Shown here: in pieces, positions 18,213 to 26,406 of the stretch | How positions within the stretch are numbered: the stretch's first letter is position 1 | Layout of the letters: the number at the start of each line of letters is the position of its first letter | Assembly: GCF_003725695.1 (NCBI RefSeq) | Contig: NZ_RJSE01000007.1 | Span: 310,001 to 374,000, forward strand | Source: Nocardioides marmoriginsengisoli | GTDB taxonomy: Bacteria > Actinomycetota > Actinomycetes > Propionibacteriales > Nocardioidaceae | Reading direction: 5' to 3' | DNA length: 64,000 nt | Notes under the pieces: generated by a model | The model's database searches: none | What the model was told of the DNA's origin: nothing | Seen by the model: the letters and a program-made list of their open reading frames with translations, nothing else | Translations under genes and position numbers: made by a program

Positions 18213-19148
18213 TCAGGACTTCGCCGGGAGGAGGGTCAGGAGACTGGCCTCCGGGCGGCAGCAGAACCGGATCTGGGCGTACGGCGAGGTGCCGGCGCCG
18301 GCGGAGACGTGCAGCCACGACGACCCCGGATCTCCGGGTCGGGAATCGGCGGGATGACGGTGCAGCCCCTTCGCGCGGGCCGGTTCGAGGTCGCAGTTCG
18401 TCACCAGCGCACCCTTGACCGGCAGGCAGAGCTGACCGCCGTGGGTGTGCCCGGCCAGCGTCACGTCGTACCCGTCGGCGGCGTACTGGTCCAGGACCCG
18501 CAGGTACGGCGCGTGGGCCACCCCGATCCGCAGGTCCGCGTCGGACGGCGCCGGTCCGGCGACCGCCGCCAGGTCGTCGTACTCCAGGTGCGGATCGTCG
18601 ACGCCGGCGAAGGCGAGCGTGCTCCCGTTGACCTCGAGCCGTCCCGAGGTGTTGGTCAGGTCGAGCCAGCCCTGGGAGAGCTCCTCCTTCAGCAGCTTCC
18701 AGGGCAGCTCGGGCGTCGAGGTGTTGCGCTCGCCGTCGTCGGGCATCAGGTACCAGAGCGGGTTGCGCAGCTTGGGGGCGTAGTAGTCGTTCGAGCCGAG
18801 AACGAAGACCCCGGGAACGTCGCGGAGCGGTCCGAACGCCTGCAGCAGCGGGCCGACGCTGTCCATGTGCGCGAGGTTGTCGCCGGTGTTGACCACCAGG
18901 TCCGGCTCGAGGTCGGCGAGGGACGCGATCCAGCGGCGCTTGACGCCCTGGCTCGGGGTCAGGTGCAGGTCGCTCAGGTGCAGCACCCGGATCGGCTTGC
19001 TGCCGGCGGGCAGGCAGGTGATGTCGAAGTGCCGGGTGGTGAAGTTGCGGGTCTCGGCGACGGCGTACCCGATCCCGGCGATCCCGGCGAGGGCGCCGAG
19101 GCCCACCGTGCGGCCTACGGTCCGGGCCAACCGAGATCGGGAACTCAT
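18213..19148 (-). CDS. Membrane-anchored metallophosphoesterase (calcineurin-like)
   Basis: A 311-residue protein with an N-terminal membrane anchor (TVGLGALAGIAGIGYAVAE). A metallophosphoesterase domain follows, with metal-binding motifs HLSDLHL, NTGDNL, GSNDYY and AGHTHGGQL. The family includes YkuE-type phosphodiesterases acting at the membrane surface; the substrate here is unknown. ATG 19148 fits the membrane-anchor start. It is divergent from the YqeY-like gene with only 25 bases between starts. The same gene sits next to ponA2 in mycobacteria (Rv3683), supporting an envelope role. Confidence 0.87.
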   Translation of the reverse strand: MSSRSRLARTVGRTVGLGALAGIAGIGYAVAETRNFTTRHFDITCLPAGSKPIRVLHLSDLHLTPSQGVKRRWIASLADLEPDLVVNTGDNLAHMDSVGPLLQAFGPLRDVPGVFVLGSNDYYAPKLRNPLWYLMPDDGERNTSTPELPWKLLKEELSQGWLDLTNTSGRLEVNGSTLAFAGVDDPHLEYDDLAAVAGPAPSDADLRIGVAHAPYLRVLDQYAADGYDVTLAGHTHGGQLCLPVKGALVTNCDLEPARAKGLHRHPADSRPGDPGSSWLHVSAGAGTSPYAQIRFCCRPEASLLTLLPAKS

Positions 19149-19161
19149 GTGACAAGGCTGC

Positions 19162-19167
19162 CACAAT
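19162..19167 (+). promoter_or_regulatory. -10-like box of leaderless promoter (YqeY-like gene)
   Basis: CACAAT lies six bases before ATG 19174, in the 25-base gap between divergent starts. Confidence 0.4.
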
Positions 19168-19173
19168 GGACCC

Positions 19174-19632
19174 ATGAGTGATTTGAAAGAGCGCCTCCGT
19201 GCCGACCTCACCGCCGCGATCAAGGCGCGGGACGAGGTCACGTCGTCGACGCTGCGGATGGTGCTGACCTCGATCACCAACGCGGAGGTCTCCGGCAAGG
19301 AAGCCCGCGAGCTCACCGATGACGACGTGCTGACCGTGCTGGGCGGCGAGGGCAAGAAGCGTCGCGAGGCGGCCGAGGCGTTCGACGCCGCCGGCCGGGT
19401 CGAGCAGGCGGAGAAGGAGCGGGCCGAGGCCGCGGTGATCGCCGGCTACCTGCCCGAGCAGCTCAACGCCGAGGAGATCAGCGCGCTGGTCGCCGACGCG
19501 ATCGCCCAGACCGGCGCTGCCGAGCTCGGCCCGCGCGGCATCGGCAAGGTGATGGGCGTGGTGACGCCTCAGGTCAAGGGACGCGCCGACGGCGGGATCG
19601 TGGCCGCTGAGGTCAAGCGCCAGCTCGGCTGA
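19174..19632 (+). CDS. GatB/YqeY domain protein
   Basis: A 152-residue stand-alone YqeY protein, with LKERLRADLTAAIKARD at the N-terminus and conserved GYLPEQL and IGKVMGVVTPQVKGRADG. The domain resembles the C-terminal tRNA-binding tail of GatB and is proposed to bind tRNA or assist amidotransferase-like enzymes; the exact role is not established. It is a single-gene unit converging on the penicillin-binding protein gene with 17 bases between stops. Confidence 0.9.
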   Translation: MSDLKERLRADLTAAIKARDEVTSSTLRMVLTSITNAEVSGKEARELTDDDVLTVLGGEGKKRREAAEAFDAAGRVEQAEKERAEAAVIAGYLPEQLNAEEISALVADAIAQTGAAELGPRGIGKVMGVVTPQVKGRADGGIVAAEVKRQLG

Positions 19633-19649
19633 GGGGCTCCTGCGGGGCG

Positions 19650-19735
19650 CTAGTTGCCGGGGCCGTTCCCGTTGCCGTTTCCGTTCCCGTTGCCGTTCCC
19701 ATTCCCGTTGCCGTTTCCGTTGCCGTTCCCCGGTG
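19650..19735 (-). repeat. Hexanucleotide tandem repeat encoding a poly-(Gly-Asn) tail
   Basis: About a dozen near-identical GGCAACGGAAAC-type hexamers on the minus strand encode the Gly-Asn tail of the penicillin-binding protein. The copy number is likely to vary by slippage without changing the frame. Confidence 0.8.
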
Positions 19736-22037
19736 GGGTCGTGCCTCCGGGGTTCGGGGTGCTCAGCGTGGCCGTGTTGTTGCCGCCGCGACCGCCTGAC
19801 GCGTAGATCGTCACGGTGGAGCCGGAGGCAATCGACGAGCCGCCTCGGGGGCTCATCGCGACCACGCGGCCGTTGCGGGATCCGCGGACCCGGACCACGA
19901 AGCCGCTGGACTCGAGCTCGGCGATGGCGTCGTTGACCCGCATGCCCTCGACGTTCGGGACCTTCATGTCGATGAGCCGGAACATCGAGCTGTCGGGACT
20001 GACGAAGTCGATGTCCGGGAGCAGGTCCTGGACATCGCGCATGGCGTCGGCCCACATCGGTCCGGCGGTGGTGGAGCCGTGCGCGGACACGATGTACGAG
20101 CCGCCGACGGTCTGGCCGTTCAGCGAGATCGGCTGTCCCTGGCTGTTGGCGCCGGCGATCATCGACGCGGTCGCCAGGGTCGGGGTGTAGCCGTCGAACC
20201 AGACCGCCTTGTTGGACGTGGTGGTGCCGGTCTTGCCGGCCGACGGCTTGTCCAGGGCGAGGCCGGCGCCGAAGCCGCGACCGGTCATCACGCCGCGCAG
20301 GATGTCGTTGATGGTGTCGGCGGTGTTGGTCTCCAGCACCTGGTCGCACTGCTTGGGGTAGTCCTTGAAGATCCGGCCCTCGGAGTTGAGGATCCGGGTC
20401 ACCGGCCGGGCCTCGCAGTGCACGCCGCGGGCGGCGACTGTCGCGTAGGCCTCGGCCATCTCCAGCGGGCTGACGTCGGCGGCACCCAGCGTGAAGCTGG
20501 GGACCCGCTCCGACGCCGGGTGGGTCAGGTCGACGCCCATCGCCTTGGCCAGCGCGTACGGCTTGCAGAGCCCGGTCTTCTTCTCCAGCTGCGCGAAGTA
20601 GGTGTTCACCGACTCCCGCATGCCGGTGTACATGTCCTTGCGGCCGTTGGTGGTCGAGTTGCTGACGTTCCAGGGAGCGGTGTTCGGGTACGGCCCGTTG
20701 CAGGTCTCGTACTCGTTCTGCGGGATCCGCATGTTGCGCGGCGAGTTGAACGCCGTGCTCGGCGGCAGACCCTGCTCCAGGGCGCTGGCGAGCACGAAGA
20801 GCTTGAAGGTGGACCCGGGCTGGAAACCGGCCGAGTCGCCGTACTTGCTGTTCACGACGTAGTTGAGGAAGGTCTCGCCCTTCTTCTTGGCGCGGCCCAT
20901 CGGCCGGGACTGGCTGATCGCCTTGACGTTGCCGGTGCCGGGCTCGACCATCGCCAGCGCACCGATCGCCGAGTCGGTCGCCTTCACGTGGCGCGAGGTG
21001 GAGCGGTCCGCGGCGCGCTGGAACCGCAGGTCCACCGTCGTCCTGATGGTCAGGCCGCCGGAGTTGAGCAGTTGCTGGCGGTCGGAGACGGTCTTGCCGA
21101 GCGACGGGTCCTGCAGCAGGTACCGGCGGACGTAGTCGCAGAAGAACGCCGCCTTGGAGCCGAGGCAGCCGTTGCGGGTCGGGCTGACCTTCAGGCCCAG
21201 CGGCGTCGCCTCGACCTTGTCGGCCAGCTCCTTGTCGACGATGTTGAGCTCGGCCATCCGGCGCAGCACGGTGTTGCGCCGGTCGAGGGCCTTCTCCGGC
21301 GAGCTGGTCGGGTCGTAGCCGACGGGGTTCTTCACGAGACCGGCGAGCAGGGCGGCCTCGCGCAGGGTGAGCTTGCTGGCGTCCTTGCTGAAGTAGTGCC
21401 GGGACGCGGACTGGATGCCGTAGGTGCCGTCGCCGAAGTACGCGATGTTCAGGTAGCGCTCCAGGATCCAGTCCTTGGAGTACTTCTGCTCGGCGCCGAT
21501 GGCGTACCGGAGCTCCTTGATCTTGCGCTGGTAGGTGTCGTCGGTCGCGGCCTTGCGCTCTTCCTTGGTGGTGGCCTCGTTGACCAGCGTCATCTTCACC
21601 ATCTGCTGGGTGATCGACGAGCCGCCCTGGGTGATGCCGTCGTTGGCCTGGTTGGTGAGGAACGCCCGCAGGGTGCCCTTCAGGTCGATCGCGCCGTGCT
21701 GGTAGAAGCGGTAGTCCTCGATGGCGACGATCGCCTTCTGCATGATCGGCGCCACGTCGGAGAGCGGGACGTTGACCCGGTTCTGGTCGTAGAAGGTGGC
21801 GATGGTGCGGCCGCTCGCGTCGAGCACCCGGGTCCGCTGGGCCAGCGGCGCCGCCGACAGCTCCTCGGGGAGGTCCTTGACGGTCTTGGAGAGCGACTTG
21901 GCGCCGACGCCGAGCGCTCCGGCGAACGGGATCACCAGGCCGGCGACGAGCAGGCCCATCAGGGCGGAGAGCGCGACCATCACTCCGAGGTGCGACGTGA
22001 CGTCGCGGAACGACAGGGAGGGGCCACGGCTCGACAT
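19650..22037 (-). CDS. ponA: Bifunctional penicillin-binding protein (PonA2-like) with PASTA domain
   Basis: Class A PBP of 795 residues that polymerises and cross-links peptidoglycan. It has a short cytoplasmic tail and one membrane segment (VMVALSALMGLLVAGLVIP). The glycosyltransferase domain contains AIVAIEDYRFYQHGAID and QGGSSITQQMVK. The transpeptidase domain has SxxK in GSTFKL, SxN as SVN and KTGTT. One PASTA domain follows (VPNVEGMRVNDAIAELES). The C-terminus is a Gly-Asn dipeptide run of about a dozen units. The start has a -10 box seven bases upstream. Divergent from wblA, as whiB4/ponA2 are in mycobacteria. Confidence 0.95.
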   Translation of the reverse strand: MSSRGPSLSFRDVTSHLGVMVALSALMGLLVAGLVIPFAGALGVGAKSLSKTVKDLPEELSAAPLAQRTRVLDASGRTIATFYDQNRVNVPLSDVAPIMQKAIVAIEDYRFYQHGAIDLKGTLRAFLTNQANDGITQGGSSITQQMVKMTLVNEATTKEERKAATDDTYQRKIKELRYAIGAEQKYSKDWILERYLNIAYFGDGTYGIQSASRHYFSKDASKLTLREAALLAGLVKNPVGYDPTSSPEKALDRRNTVLRRMAELNIVDKELADKVEATPLGLKVSPTRNGCLGSKAAFFCDYVRRYLLQDPSLGKTVSDRQQLLNSGGLTIRTTVDLRFQRAADRSTSRHVKATDSAIGALAMVEPGTGNVKAISQSRPMGRAKKKGETFLNYVVNSKYGDSAGFQPGSTFKLFVLASALEQGLPPSTAFNSPRNMRIPQNEYETCNGPYPNTAPWNVSNSTTNGRKDMYTGMRESVNTYFAQLEKKTGLCKPYALAKAMGVDLTHPASERVPSFTLGAADVSPLEMAEAYATVAARGVHCEARPVTRILNSEGRIFKDYPKQCDQVLETNTADTINDILRGVMTGRGFGAGLALDKPSAGKTGTTTSNKAVWFDGYTPTLATASMIAGANSQGQPISLNGQTVGGSYIVSAHGSTTAGPMWADAMRDVQDLLPDIDFVSPDSSMFRLIDMKVPNVEGMRVNDAIAELESSGFVVRVRGSRNGRVVAMSPRGGSSIASGSTVTIYASGGRGGNNTATLSTPNPGGTTPPGNGNGNGNGNGNGNGNGNGNGNGPGN

Positions 22038-22044
22038 GGGGGCC

Positions 22045-22050
22045 AGTCTA
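22045..22050 (-). promoter_or_regulatory. -10 box of leaderless ponA promoter
   Basis: TAGACT on the minus strand, seven bases before ATG 22037. Confidence 0.5.
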
Positions 22051-22107
22051 GGCCGTGGTTCCAGCCCGCCCCGTTCCCGTAACCAATCGGCAGGTGACTA
22101 GTTGTAG

Positions 22108-22123
22108 TAGTCCGTAAGGACTA
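22108..22123. promoter_or_regulatory. Inverted repeat between ponA and wblA (first)
   Basis: TAGTCC-GTAA-GGACTA is a perfect 6-base inverted repeat in the divergent promoter region. It is a candidate operator for a dimeric regulator. Confidence 0.4.
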
Positions 22124-22153
22124 GGGCGATTCGGCACGTTCGGACCTGTTACG

Positions 22154-22170
22154 AGGTTCTCAGAGAACCT
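22154..22170. promoter_or_regulatory. Inverted repeat between ponA and wblA (second)
   Basis: AGGTTCT-CAG-AGAACCT is a perfect 7-base inverted repeat about 70-85 bases before the wblA start. It has no T-run, so an operator is more likely than a terminator. Confidence 0.45.
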
Positions 22171-22240
22171 TAAGTTTCGTTATGTGGGGGGACCGGCCCT
22201 GTTGGGCCGGAGACCACAGTGTTTTTCAATGGGGGTTTCA

Positions 22241-22540
22241 ATGTCTTGGAACGAAGAATGGGCTGCTGCCGCGACGTGTCAGAAGTCGCGGCCTGATGAG
22301 TTGTTCGTCCGGGGGGCCGAACAGCACAAGGCCAAGGTCGTCTGCGCGGCCTGTCCGGTACGCGCCGAGTGCCTCGCCGAGGCTCTCGACAACCGGATCG
22401 AGTGGGGCGTGTGGGGCGGTATGACGGAGCGTGAGCGCCGTGCCGTCCTCCGCAAGCGCCCGAACGTCACGTCCTGGCGGGCGCTGCTGTCGGCGGCCAA
22501 GGACGCGCACCTCGAAGCCGTCGAGATCGCCTCTGCCTGA
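22241..22540 (+). CDS. wblA: WhiB-family iron-sulfur regulator (WblA/WhiB4 type)
   Basis: A 99-residue redox-sensitive transcription factor. The four cluster-binding Cys are visible in AAATCQ, VVCAACPVRAEC. The WhiB turn GVWGGMTERERR is followed by a basic C-terminal DNA-binding tail. ATG 22241 gives the compact family start (MSWNEEWAAA); an in-frame ATG at 22229 is possible. In Streptomyces wblA represses antibiotic production and promotes sporulation, and in mycobacteria whiB4 responds to oxidants. Both orthologues sit between a PBP gene and the two ArsA-like ATPases, as here, which fixes the assignment. Confidence 0.9.
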   Translation: MSWNEEWAAAATCQKSRPDELFVRGAEQHKAKVVCAACPVRAECLAEALDNRIEWGVWGGMTERERRAVLRKRPNVTSWRALLSAAKDAHLEAVEIASA

Positions 22541-22562
22541 ACCCGCGGAGCCGCGGCCCGTC

Positions 22563-23768
22563 TCAGCCTTGAGGTTCGGTGCCGTGGCTCAGCAGGTCTC
22601 CGATGCGTCGGAGGCCGTCGAGGTCGTGCACGTCCGTCGGTAGCGCCGGCAGGACGACGGTGCGCACCCGCGGGTGCGCGGTGGCGAACCTGCTGCGCAA
22701 CCGGCTCTCGCGCTCGACGATCAGCTTGCGGTCGGCGTGCAGCCGCAGCAGGCCGGCCGCCATCCGGGTCACGTCGTCCTCGGCGTCGCGCAGCTTCTCG
22801 TAGCCCGACATCGCCGCGGCCGCGGTCAGGTCCCCGCCCGGGTCGGTGCTCGCCCGGTTGACGACCAGTCCGGCCAGCGGCATCTTCTCCGCGCTGAGCC
22901 GTTCGACGAAGTACGCCGCCTCGCGCAGGGCGTCCGGCTCCGGAGCCGCGACCACCAGGAACGAGGTCCCCTCCGCCTGGAGCAGCTCGAACGTGCGTTG
23001 CGCCCGCTGCCGGAAGCCGCCGAACAGGGTGTCGAAGGCGGAGACGAAGGCCTGCATGTCATTGAGGACCTGGCCGCCGATGATCGTCGTGACCGCCTTG
23101 GTGACCAGGCCGAAGCCGGCCGTCATCAGCTTCGCCGGTCCGCGGGCCGGCGCCAGCAGCAGCTTCATGAACTTGCCGTCGAGGAAGCTGGAGAGCCGCT
23201 CCGGTGCGTCCAGGAAGTCCAGCGCGCTCCGCGAGGGCGGCGTGTCCACGACGATCAGGTCCCAGCGGCCGGACGCGCGGGCGTCCTTGTCGAGCTGGCC
23301 GAGCTTCTCCATCGCCATGTACTCCTGGGTGCCCGCGAACGAGCTGGAGACCGCGATGTAGAACGGGTTGTTCAGGATCTGCTGCGCCTTCTCCGGGCTG
23401 GCCTGGCTCTCGACCACCTCGTCGAAGGTGCGCTTCATGTCGAGCATCATCGCGTCGAGGCTGCCGCCGGAGGTCGAGCCCGTCGAGGCCACCCCCGGCA
23501 CCGGGCGCGGGGTGTTGTCGAGCGCCTCGATCCCCATCGACTGGGCCAGCCGCCGAGCCGGGTCGATGGTCAGGACGACGACCTTGCGTCCGCGCTCGGC
23601 GGCCCGCAGTGCGATCGAGGCGGCGGTCGTGGTCTTGCCGACCCCGCCCGATCCGCAGCACACGATGATCCGCTGCTTCGGGTCGTCGAGCATCGCGTCC
23701 ACGTCGAGCGCGGGCACGGGTCCGGGGGTCGCGGTCATCGGGCCGACCCGGGCCGTCGTACGACTCAT
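22563..23768 (-). CDS. ArsA/GET3-like anion-transporter ATPase (second of a pair)
   Basis: P-loop ATPase of 401 residues with deviant Walker A CCGSGGVGKTTTAASIAL, switch segment LTIDPARRLAQSMG, and VVDTPPSRSALDFLDAP. It lacks the metal-binding Cys triad of arsenite pumps, so an arsenic role is unlikely. Structural relatives deliver membrane proteins. Its start overlaps the stop of the upstream ATPase by four bases, so the two are co-translated and may form a heterodimer. Orthologues are Rv3680 and its Streptomyces counterpart beside wblA. Confidence 0.88.
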   Translation of the reverse strand: MSRTTARVGPMTATPGPVPALDVDAMLDDPKQRIIVCCGSGGVGKTTTAASIALRAAERGRKVVVLTIDPARRLAQSMGIEALDNTPRPVPGVASTGSTSGGSLDAMMLDMKRTFDEVVESQASPEKAQQILNNPFYIAVSSSFAGTQEYMAMEKLGQLDKDARASGRWDLIVVDTPPSRSALDFLDAPERLSSFLDGKFMKLLLAPARGPAKLMTAGFGLVTKAVTTIIGGQVLNDMQAFVSAFDTLFGGFRQRAQRTFELLQAEGTSFLVVAAPEPDALREAAYFVERLSAEKMPLAGLVVNRASTDPGGDLTAAAAMSGYEKLRDAEDDVTRMAAGLLRLHADRKLIVERESRLRSRFATAHPRVRTVVLPALPTDVHDLDGLRRIGDLLSHGTEPQG

Positions 23769-24772
23769 GCCAGCCCCTGCTCGATCAGCTCGGCGGCCAG
23801 CTCGTAGAGGCCGGCCAGGTCGGCCCCGCCTGCCAGCTGCGGCAGCTCGTACGTCGGCACGCCGATCTCCTCGACCAGGCTCCGCTGGGAGTCCTCGAGC
23901 CGGCGTCGCTCGGCGTGGTCGCGGCCCTCGGCGACCAGGGTGGGCACCATGGACATCGGCGCCTTCACGCCGGCCGAGGTCAGCGCCTTGCCGAGCGCCT
24001 TGGTGTCGACCGATCCCGCGAGCAGCTGCTCGCGGGCCGGCTCGTCCAGGTCCTGGGGCCGGACCAGGTTGACGACCACGCCGCCCACCGGCATCCCGGC
24101 GCTGCGGAGCTCGTTGACCCCGTCGACGGTCTCCTGCACCGGCATCTCCTCGAGCACGGTGACCAGGTGCACGGCCGTCCGGCTGGAGCGCAGCAGCGTG
24201 GTGACGGTGTCGGCCTGCGCCTTGATCGGGCCGACCTTGGCGAGGCCGGCCAGCTCGTTGTTGACGTTGAGGAACTGGGTGATCCGGCCGGTCGGGGGCG
24301 CGTCCAGGACGATGGCGTCGTAGGTGCGGGCGTTCTTGTTGCGCGAGTTGCGCTGCGCGGCTTCGTAGACCTTGCCGGTGAGCAGCACGTCGCGGACGCC
24401 GGGAGCGATCGTGGTCGCGAAGTCGATCACGCCGAAGCGGTCCAGGGCCTTCCCGGCACGACCGAGGCGGTAGTACATCGCGAGGTACTCCAGCAGCGCG
24501 GACTCGGCGTCGATCGCCAGGGCGTAGACGTTGCCGTGGTCCTTCTCGGTGGCGCGGGCGAGCAGGCGCTCCTCGTACGGCAGCGGCGGTACGTCGAAGA
24601 GCTGGGCGATGCCCTGGCGTCCCTCGACCTCGCAGAGCAGCACCGTCTTCCCTCGGGAGGCGAGCGCCAGCGCCAGGCTCGCGGCGACCGTCGACTTACC
24701 GGTGCCGCCCTTGCCGGTGACGATGTGCAGCTGGACTCCGGGGAAGTCCGAGGCTGGTGCGGGCTCTGCCAT
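23765..24772 (-). CDS. ArsA/GET3-like anion-transporter ATPase (first of a pair)
   Basis: P-loop ATPase of 335 residues with Walker A TGKGGTGKSTVAASLALALA, the deviant form with the signature Lys. AIVLDAPPTGRITQFL follows at the switch II position. It is shorter than its partner and is the promoter-proximal gene of the pair. The ATG has a -10 box seven bases upstream, giving a leaderless transcript. The mycobacterial homologue is Rv3679. Its role is unknown; membrane-protein handling is the structural analogy. Confidence 0.88.
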   Translation of the reverse strand: MAEPAPASDFPGVQLHIVTGKGGTGKSTVAASLALALASRGKTVLLCEVEGRQGIAQLFDVPPLPYEERLLARATEKDHGNVYALAIDAESALLEYLAMYYRLGRAGKALDRFGVIDFATTIAPGVRDVLLTGKVYEAAQRNSRNKNARTYDAIVLDAPPTGRITQFLNVNNELAGLAKVGPIKAQADTVTTLLRSSRTAVHLVTVLEEMPVQETVDGVNELRSAGMPVGGVVVNLVRPQDLDEPAREQLLAGSVDTKALGKALTSAGVKAPMSMVPTLVAEGRDHAERRRLEDSQRSLVEEIGVPTYELPQLAGGADLAGLYELAAELIEQGLA

Positions 24773-24779
24773 GCGGAGG

Positions 24780-24785
24780 AGCCTA
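24780..24785 (-). promoter_or_regulatory. -10 box of leaderless ATPase-pair promoter
   Basis: TAGGCT on the minus strand, seven bases before ATG 24772. Confidence 0.55.
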
Positions 24786-24867
24786 TTGGTTCACCGGAGG
24801 ATTGCGGGAGGGTTCGCCGCTCGCGGCCGTGAGGAGGGCCACAGCGCGGGCTGGACAATCACTGCGT

Positions 24868-24885
24868 GGTTAGCGATCATTAACC
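24868..24885. promoter_or_regulatory. Candidate operator before CoA-transferase genes
   Basis: GGTTA-GCGATCAT-TAACC is a palindrome-like 18-mer (14 of 18 positions symmetric, centred on GATC), 39 bases before the scoA-like start. It may bind a GntR-, IclR- or TetR-type regulator. Confidence 0.35.
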
Positions 24886-24923
24886 TTCGGACGTCGGACG
24901 GGTCGAGACGCAGGGAGCAGGGT

Positions 24924-25721
24924 ATGGACAAGGTCGTGGCCAGTGCTGCTGAGGCGGTGGCGGACATCCCGAGCGGGGCGACGCTGGCGGTCGGCGGGTT
25001 CGGGTTGTGCGGGATCCCGTCGGTGCTGATCGAGGCGCTGCTGGAGGCGGGGCCGACCGACCTGGAGGCGGTCTCGAACAACTGCGGTGTCGATGACTGG
25101 GGTCTCGGCCGACTGCTGATGGCTCGCCGGTTGCGGCGGATGGTGTCGTCGTACGTGGGGGAGAACAAGGAGTTCGCGCGGCAGTACCTCTCCGGTGAGC
25201 TCGAGGTCGAGCTGAACCCGCAGGGCACCCTTGCCGAGCGGATGCGGGCCGGCGGGTCCGGGATCGCGGCGTTCTTCACCGCCACCGGCGGCGGCACCCA
25301 GGTGGCCGAGGGCGGTCTGCCCTGGAAGTACGCCGCCGACGGGTCGGTGGCGGTGGCGTCGCCGGCCAAGGAGACCCGCGAGTTCGAGGGCCGCGAGTAC
25401 GTCTTGGAGTCGGCGATCGCCGCGGACTTCGGGCTGGTCCGGGCCTGGAAGGGCGACCGGCACGGCAACCTCGTCTACCGCGACTCCGCGCGCAACTTCA
25501 ACCCGCTGGCGGCGATGTGCGGGCGGGTCACGATCGCGGAGGTCGAGCACCTGGTCGAGCCGGGCGAGATCGACCCCAACGACGTGCACACCCCCGGCGT
25601 GTTCGTGCAGCGGGTCGTCGCGCTGACGCCCGAGCAGGCCGAGGACAAGCGGATCGAGAAGCGGACGGTCCGGCCCCGCTCCGAGCTCGGCGCCGCGACG
25701 ACCTCCGGAGGTGCGCGATGA
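24924..25721 (+). CDS. scoA: 3-oxoacid CoA-transferase subunit A
   Basis: Alpha subunit of a family I CoA-transferase, 265 residues. It has the [25 protein letters not shown]oA-binding segment ([12 protein letters not shown]) and [14 protein letters not shown] 24924 has GGGAGCAGG just upstream. The longer frame starting inside the ArsA gene is an artefact. The enzyme would move CoA from succinyl-CoA to acetoacetate or another 3-oxoacid, feeding ketone-body or branched-chain catabolism. It is coupled to subunit B by a four-base overlap. This pair is absent from the mycobacterial version of the locus. Confidence 0.92.
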   Translation: MDKVVASAAEAVADIPSGATLAVGGFGLCGIPSVLIEALLEAGPTDLEAVSNNCGVDDWGLGRLLMARRLRRMVSSYVGENKEFARQYLSGELEVELNPQGTLAERMRAGGSGIAAFFTATGGGTQVAEGGLPWKYAADGSVAVASPAKETREFEGREYVLESAIAADFGLVRAWKGDRHGNLVYRDSARNFNPLAAMCGRVTIAEVEHLVEPGEIDPNDVHTPGVFVQRVVALTPEQAEDKRIEKRTVRPRSELGAATTSGGAR

Positions 25722-26344
25722 GCTGGACCCGTGAGCAGATGGCGGCCCGGGCCGCCGCGGAGCTGACCGACGGCAGCTACGTGAACCTCGGCATCGGGTT
25801 ACCGACGCTGGTGCCGAACTACGTCCCCGACGACGTGGAGCTCGTGCTCCAGTCCGAGAACGGGATCCTCGGCGTCGGTGCCTACCCGTACGACGGGGAA
25901 GAGGACGCCGACCTGATCAACGCCGGCAAGGAGACCGTCACGCTGCGCCGGGGAGCGTCGTTCTTCGACTCCGCGACCAGCTTCGGGATGATCCGCGGCG
26001 GGAAGATCGACGCCGCGATCCTGGGTGCGATGCAGGTCTCCGCAGCCGGAGACATCGCGAACTGGATGATCCCGGGGAAGATGGTCAAGGGCATGGGCGG
26101 GGCGATGGACCTGGTCCACGGCGCCAAGCGGGTGATCGTGCTGATGGAGCACGTCGCCAAGGACGGCGAGCTCAAGATCGTCAACGAGTGCTCGCTGCCC
26201 TACACCGGCCGCGGCGTCGTCCAGCGGATCATCACCGACCTCTGCGTCCTCGACATCACCCCCGAGGGCCTCGTCCTCGTCGAGCTCGCCCCCGACGTCA
26301 CCGACGCCGAGGTCCGAGCGAAAACCGAACCCCCACTACGTTGA
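25718..26344 (+). CDS. scoB: 3-oxoacid CoA-transferase subunit B
   Basis: Beta subunit of 208 residues. The catalytic Glu is in QSENGILG, which forms the enzyme-CoA thioester. [14 protein letters not shown] precedes it and [15 protein letters not shown] follows. Start ATG 25718 overlaps the subunit A stop, and GGAGGTGCGCG provides the ribosome site. The stop codon lies at the first base of a CGTTGAGT inverted repeat that is probably the operon terminator. Confidence 0.93.
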   Translation: MSWTREQMAARAAAELTDGSYVNLGIGLPTLVPNYVPDDVELVLQSENGILGVGAYPYDGEEDADLINAGKETVTLRRGASFFDSATSFGMIRGGKIDAAILGAMQVSAAGDIANWMIPGKMVKGMGGAMDLVHGAKRVIVLMEHVAKDGELKIVNECSLPYTGRGVVQRIITDLCVLDITPEGLVLVELAPDVTDAEVRAKTEPPLR

Positions 26345-26402
26345 GTAGGCCCCAGTTGCCGTCGAATGGGCCGTAGACACCGTCGAGGCGGACAACTCAA
26401 CG
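26339..26402. repeat. GAGTAGGCCC element, copy A
   Basis: CGTTGAGT (26339-26346) and ACTCAACG (26395-26402) are perfect inverted arms around a GC-rich interior. The element contains GAGTAGGCCC, also found at 34102-34113 and 34146-34155 and, as GAGTGGGCCC, at 58994. It abuts the scoB stop codon, and GGGCCCACTC (26410-26419) closes the convergent hydrolase gene. Confidence 0.45.
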
Positions 26403-26406
26403 GTAT

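Noticed and set aside
24531-24923. Extended N-terminus of the CoA-transferase subunit A frame
   Set aside because: It runs through the divergent ArsA-like gene and its promoter; ATG 24924 with a ribosome site matches the family start.
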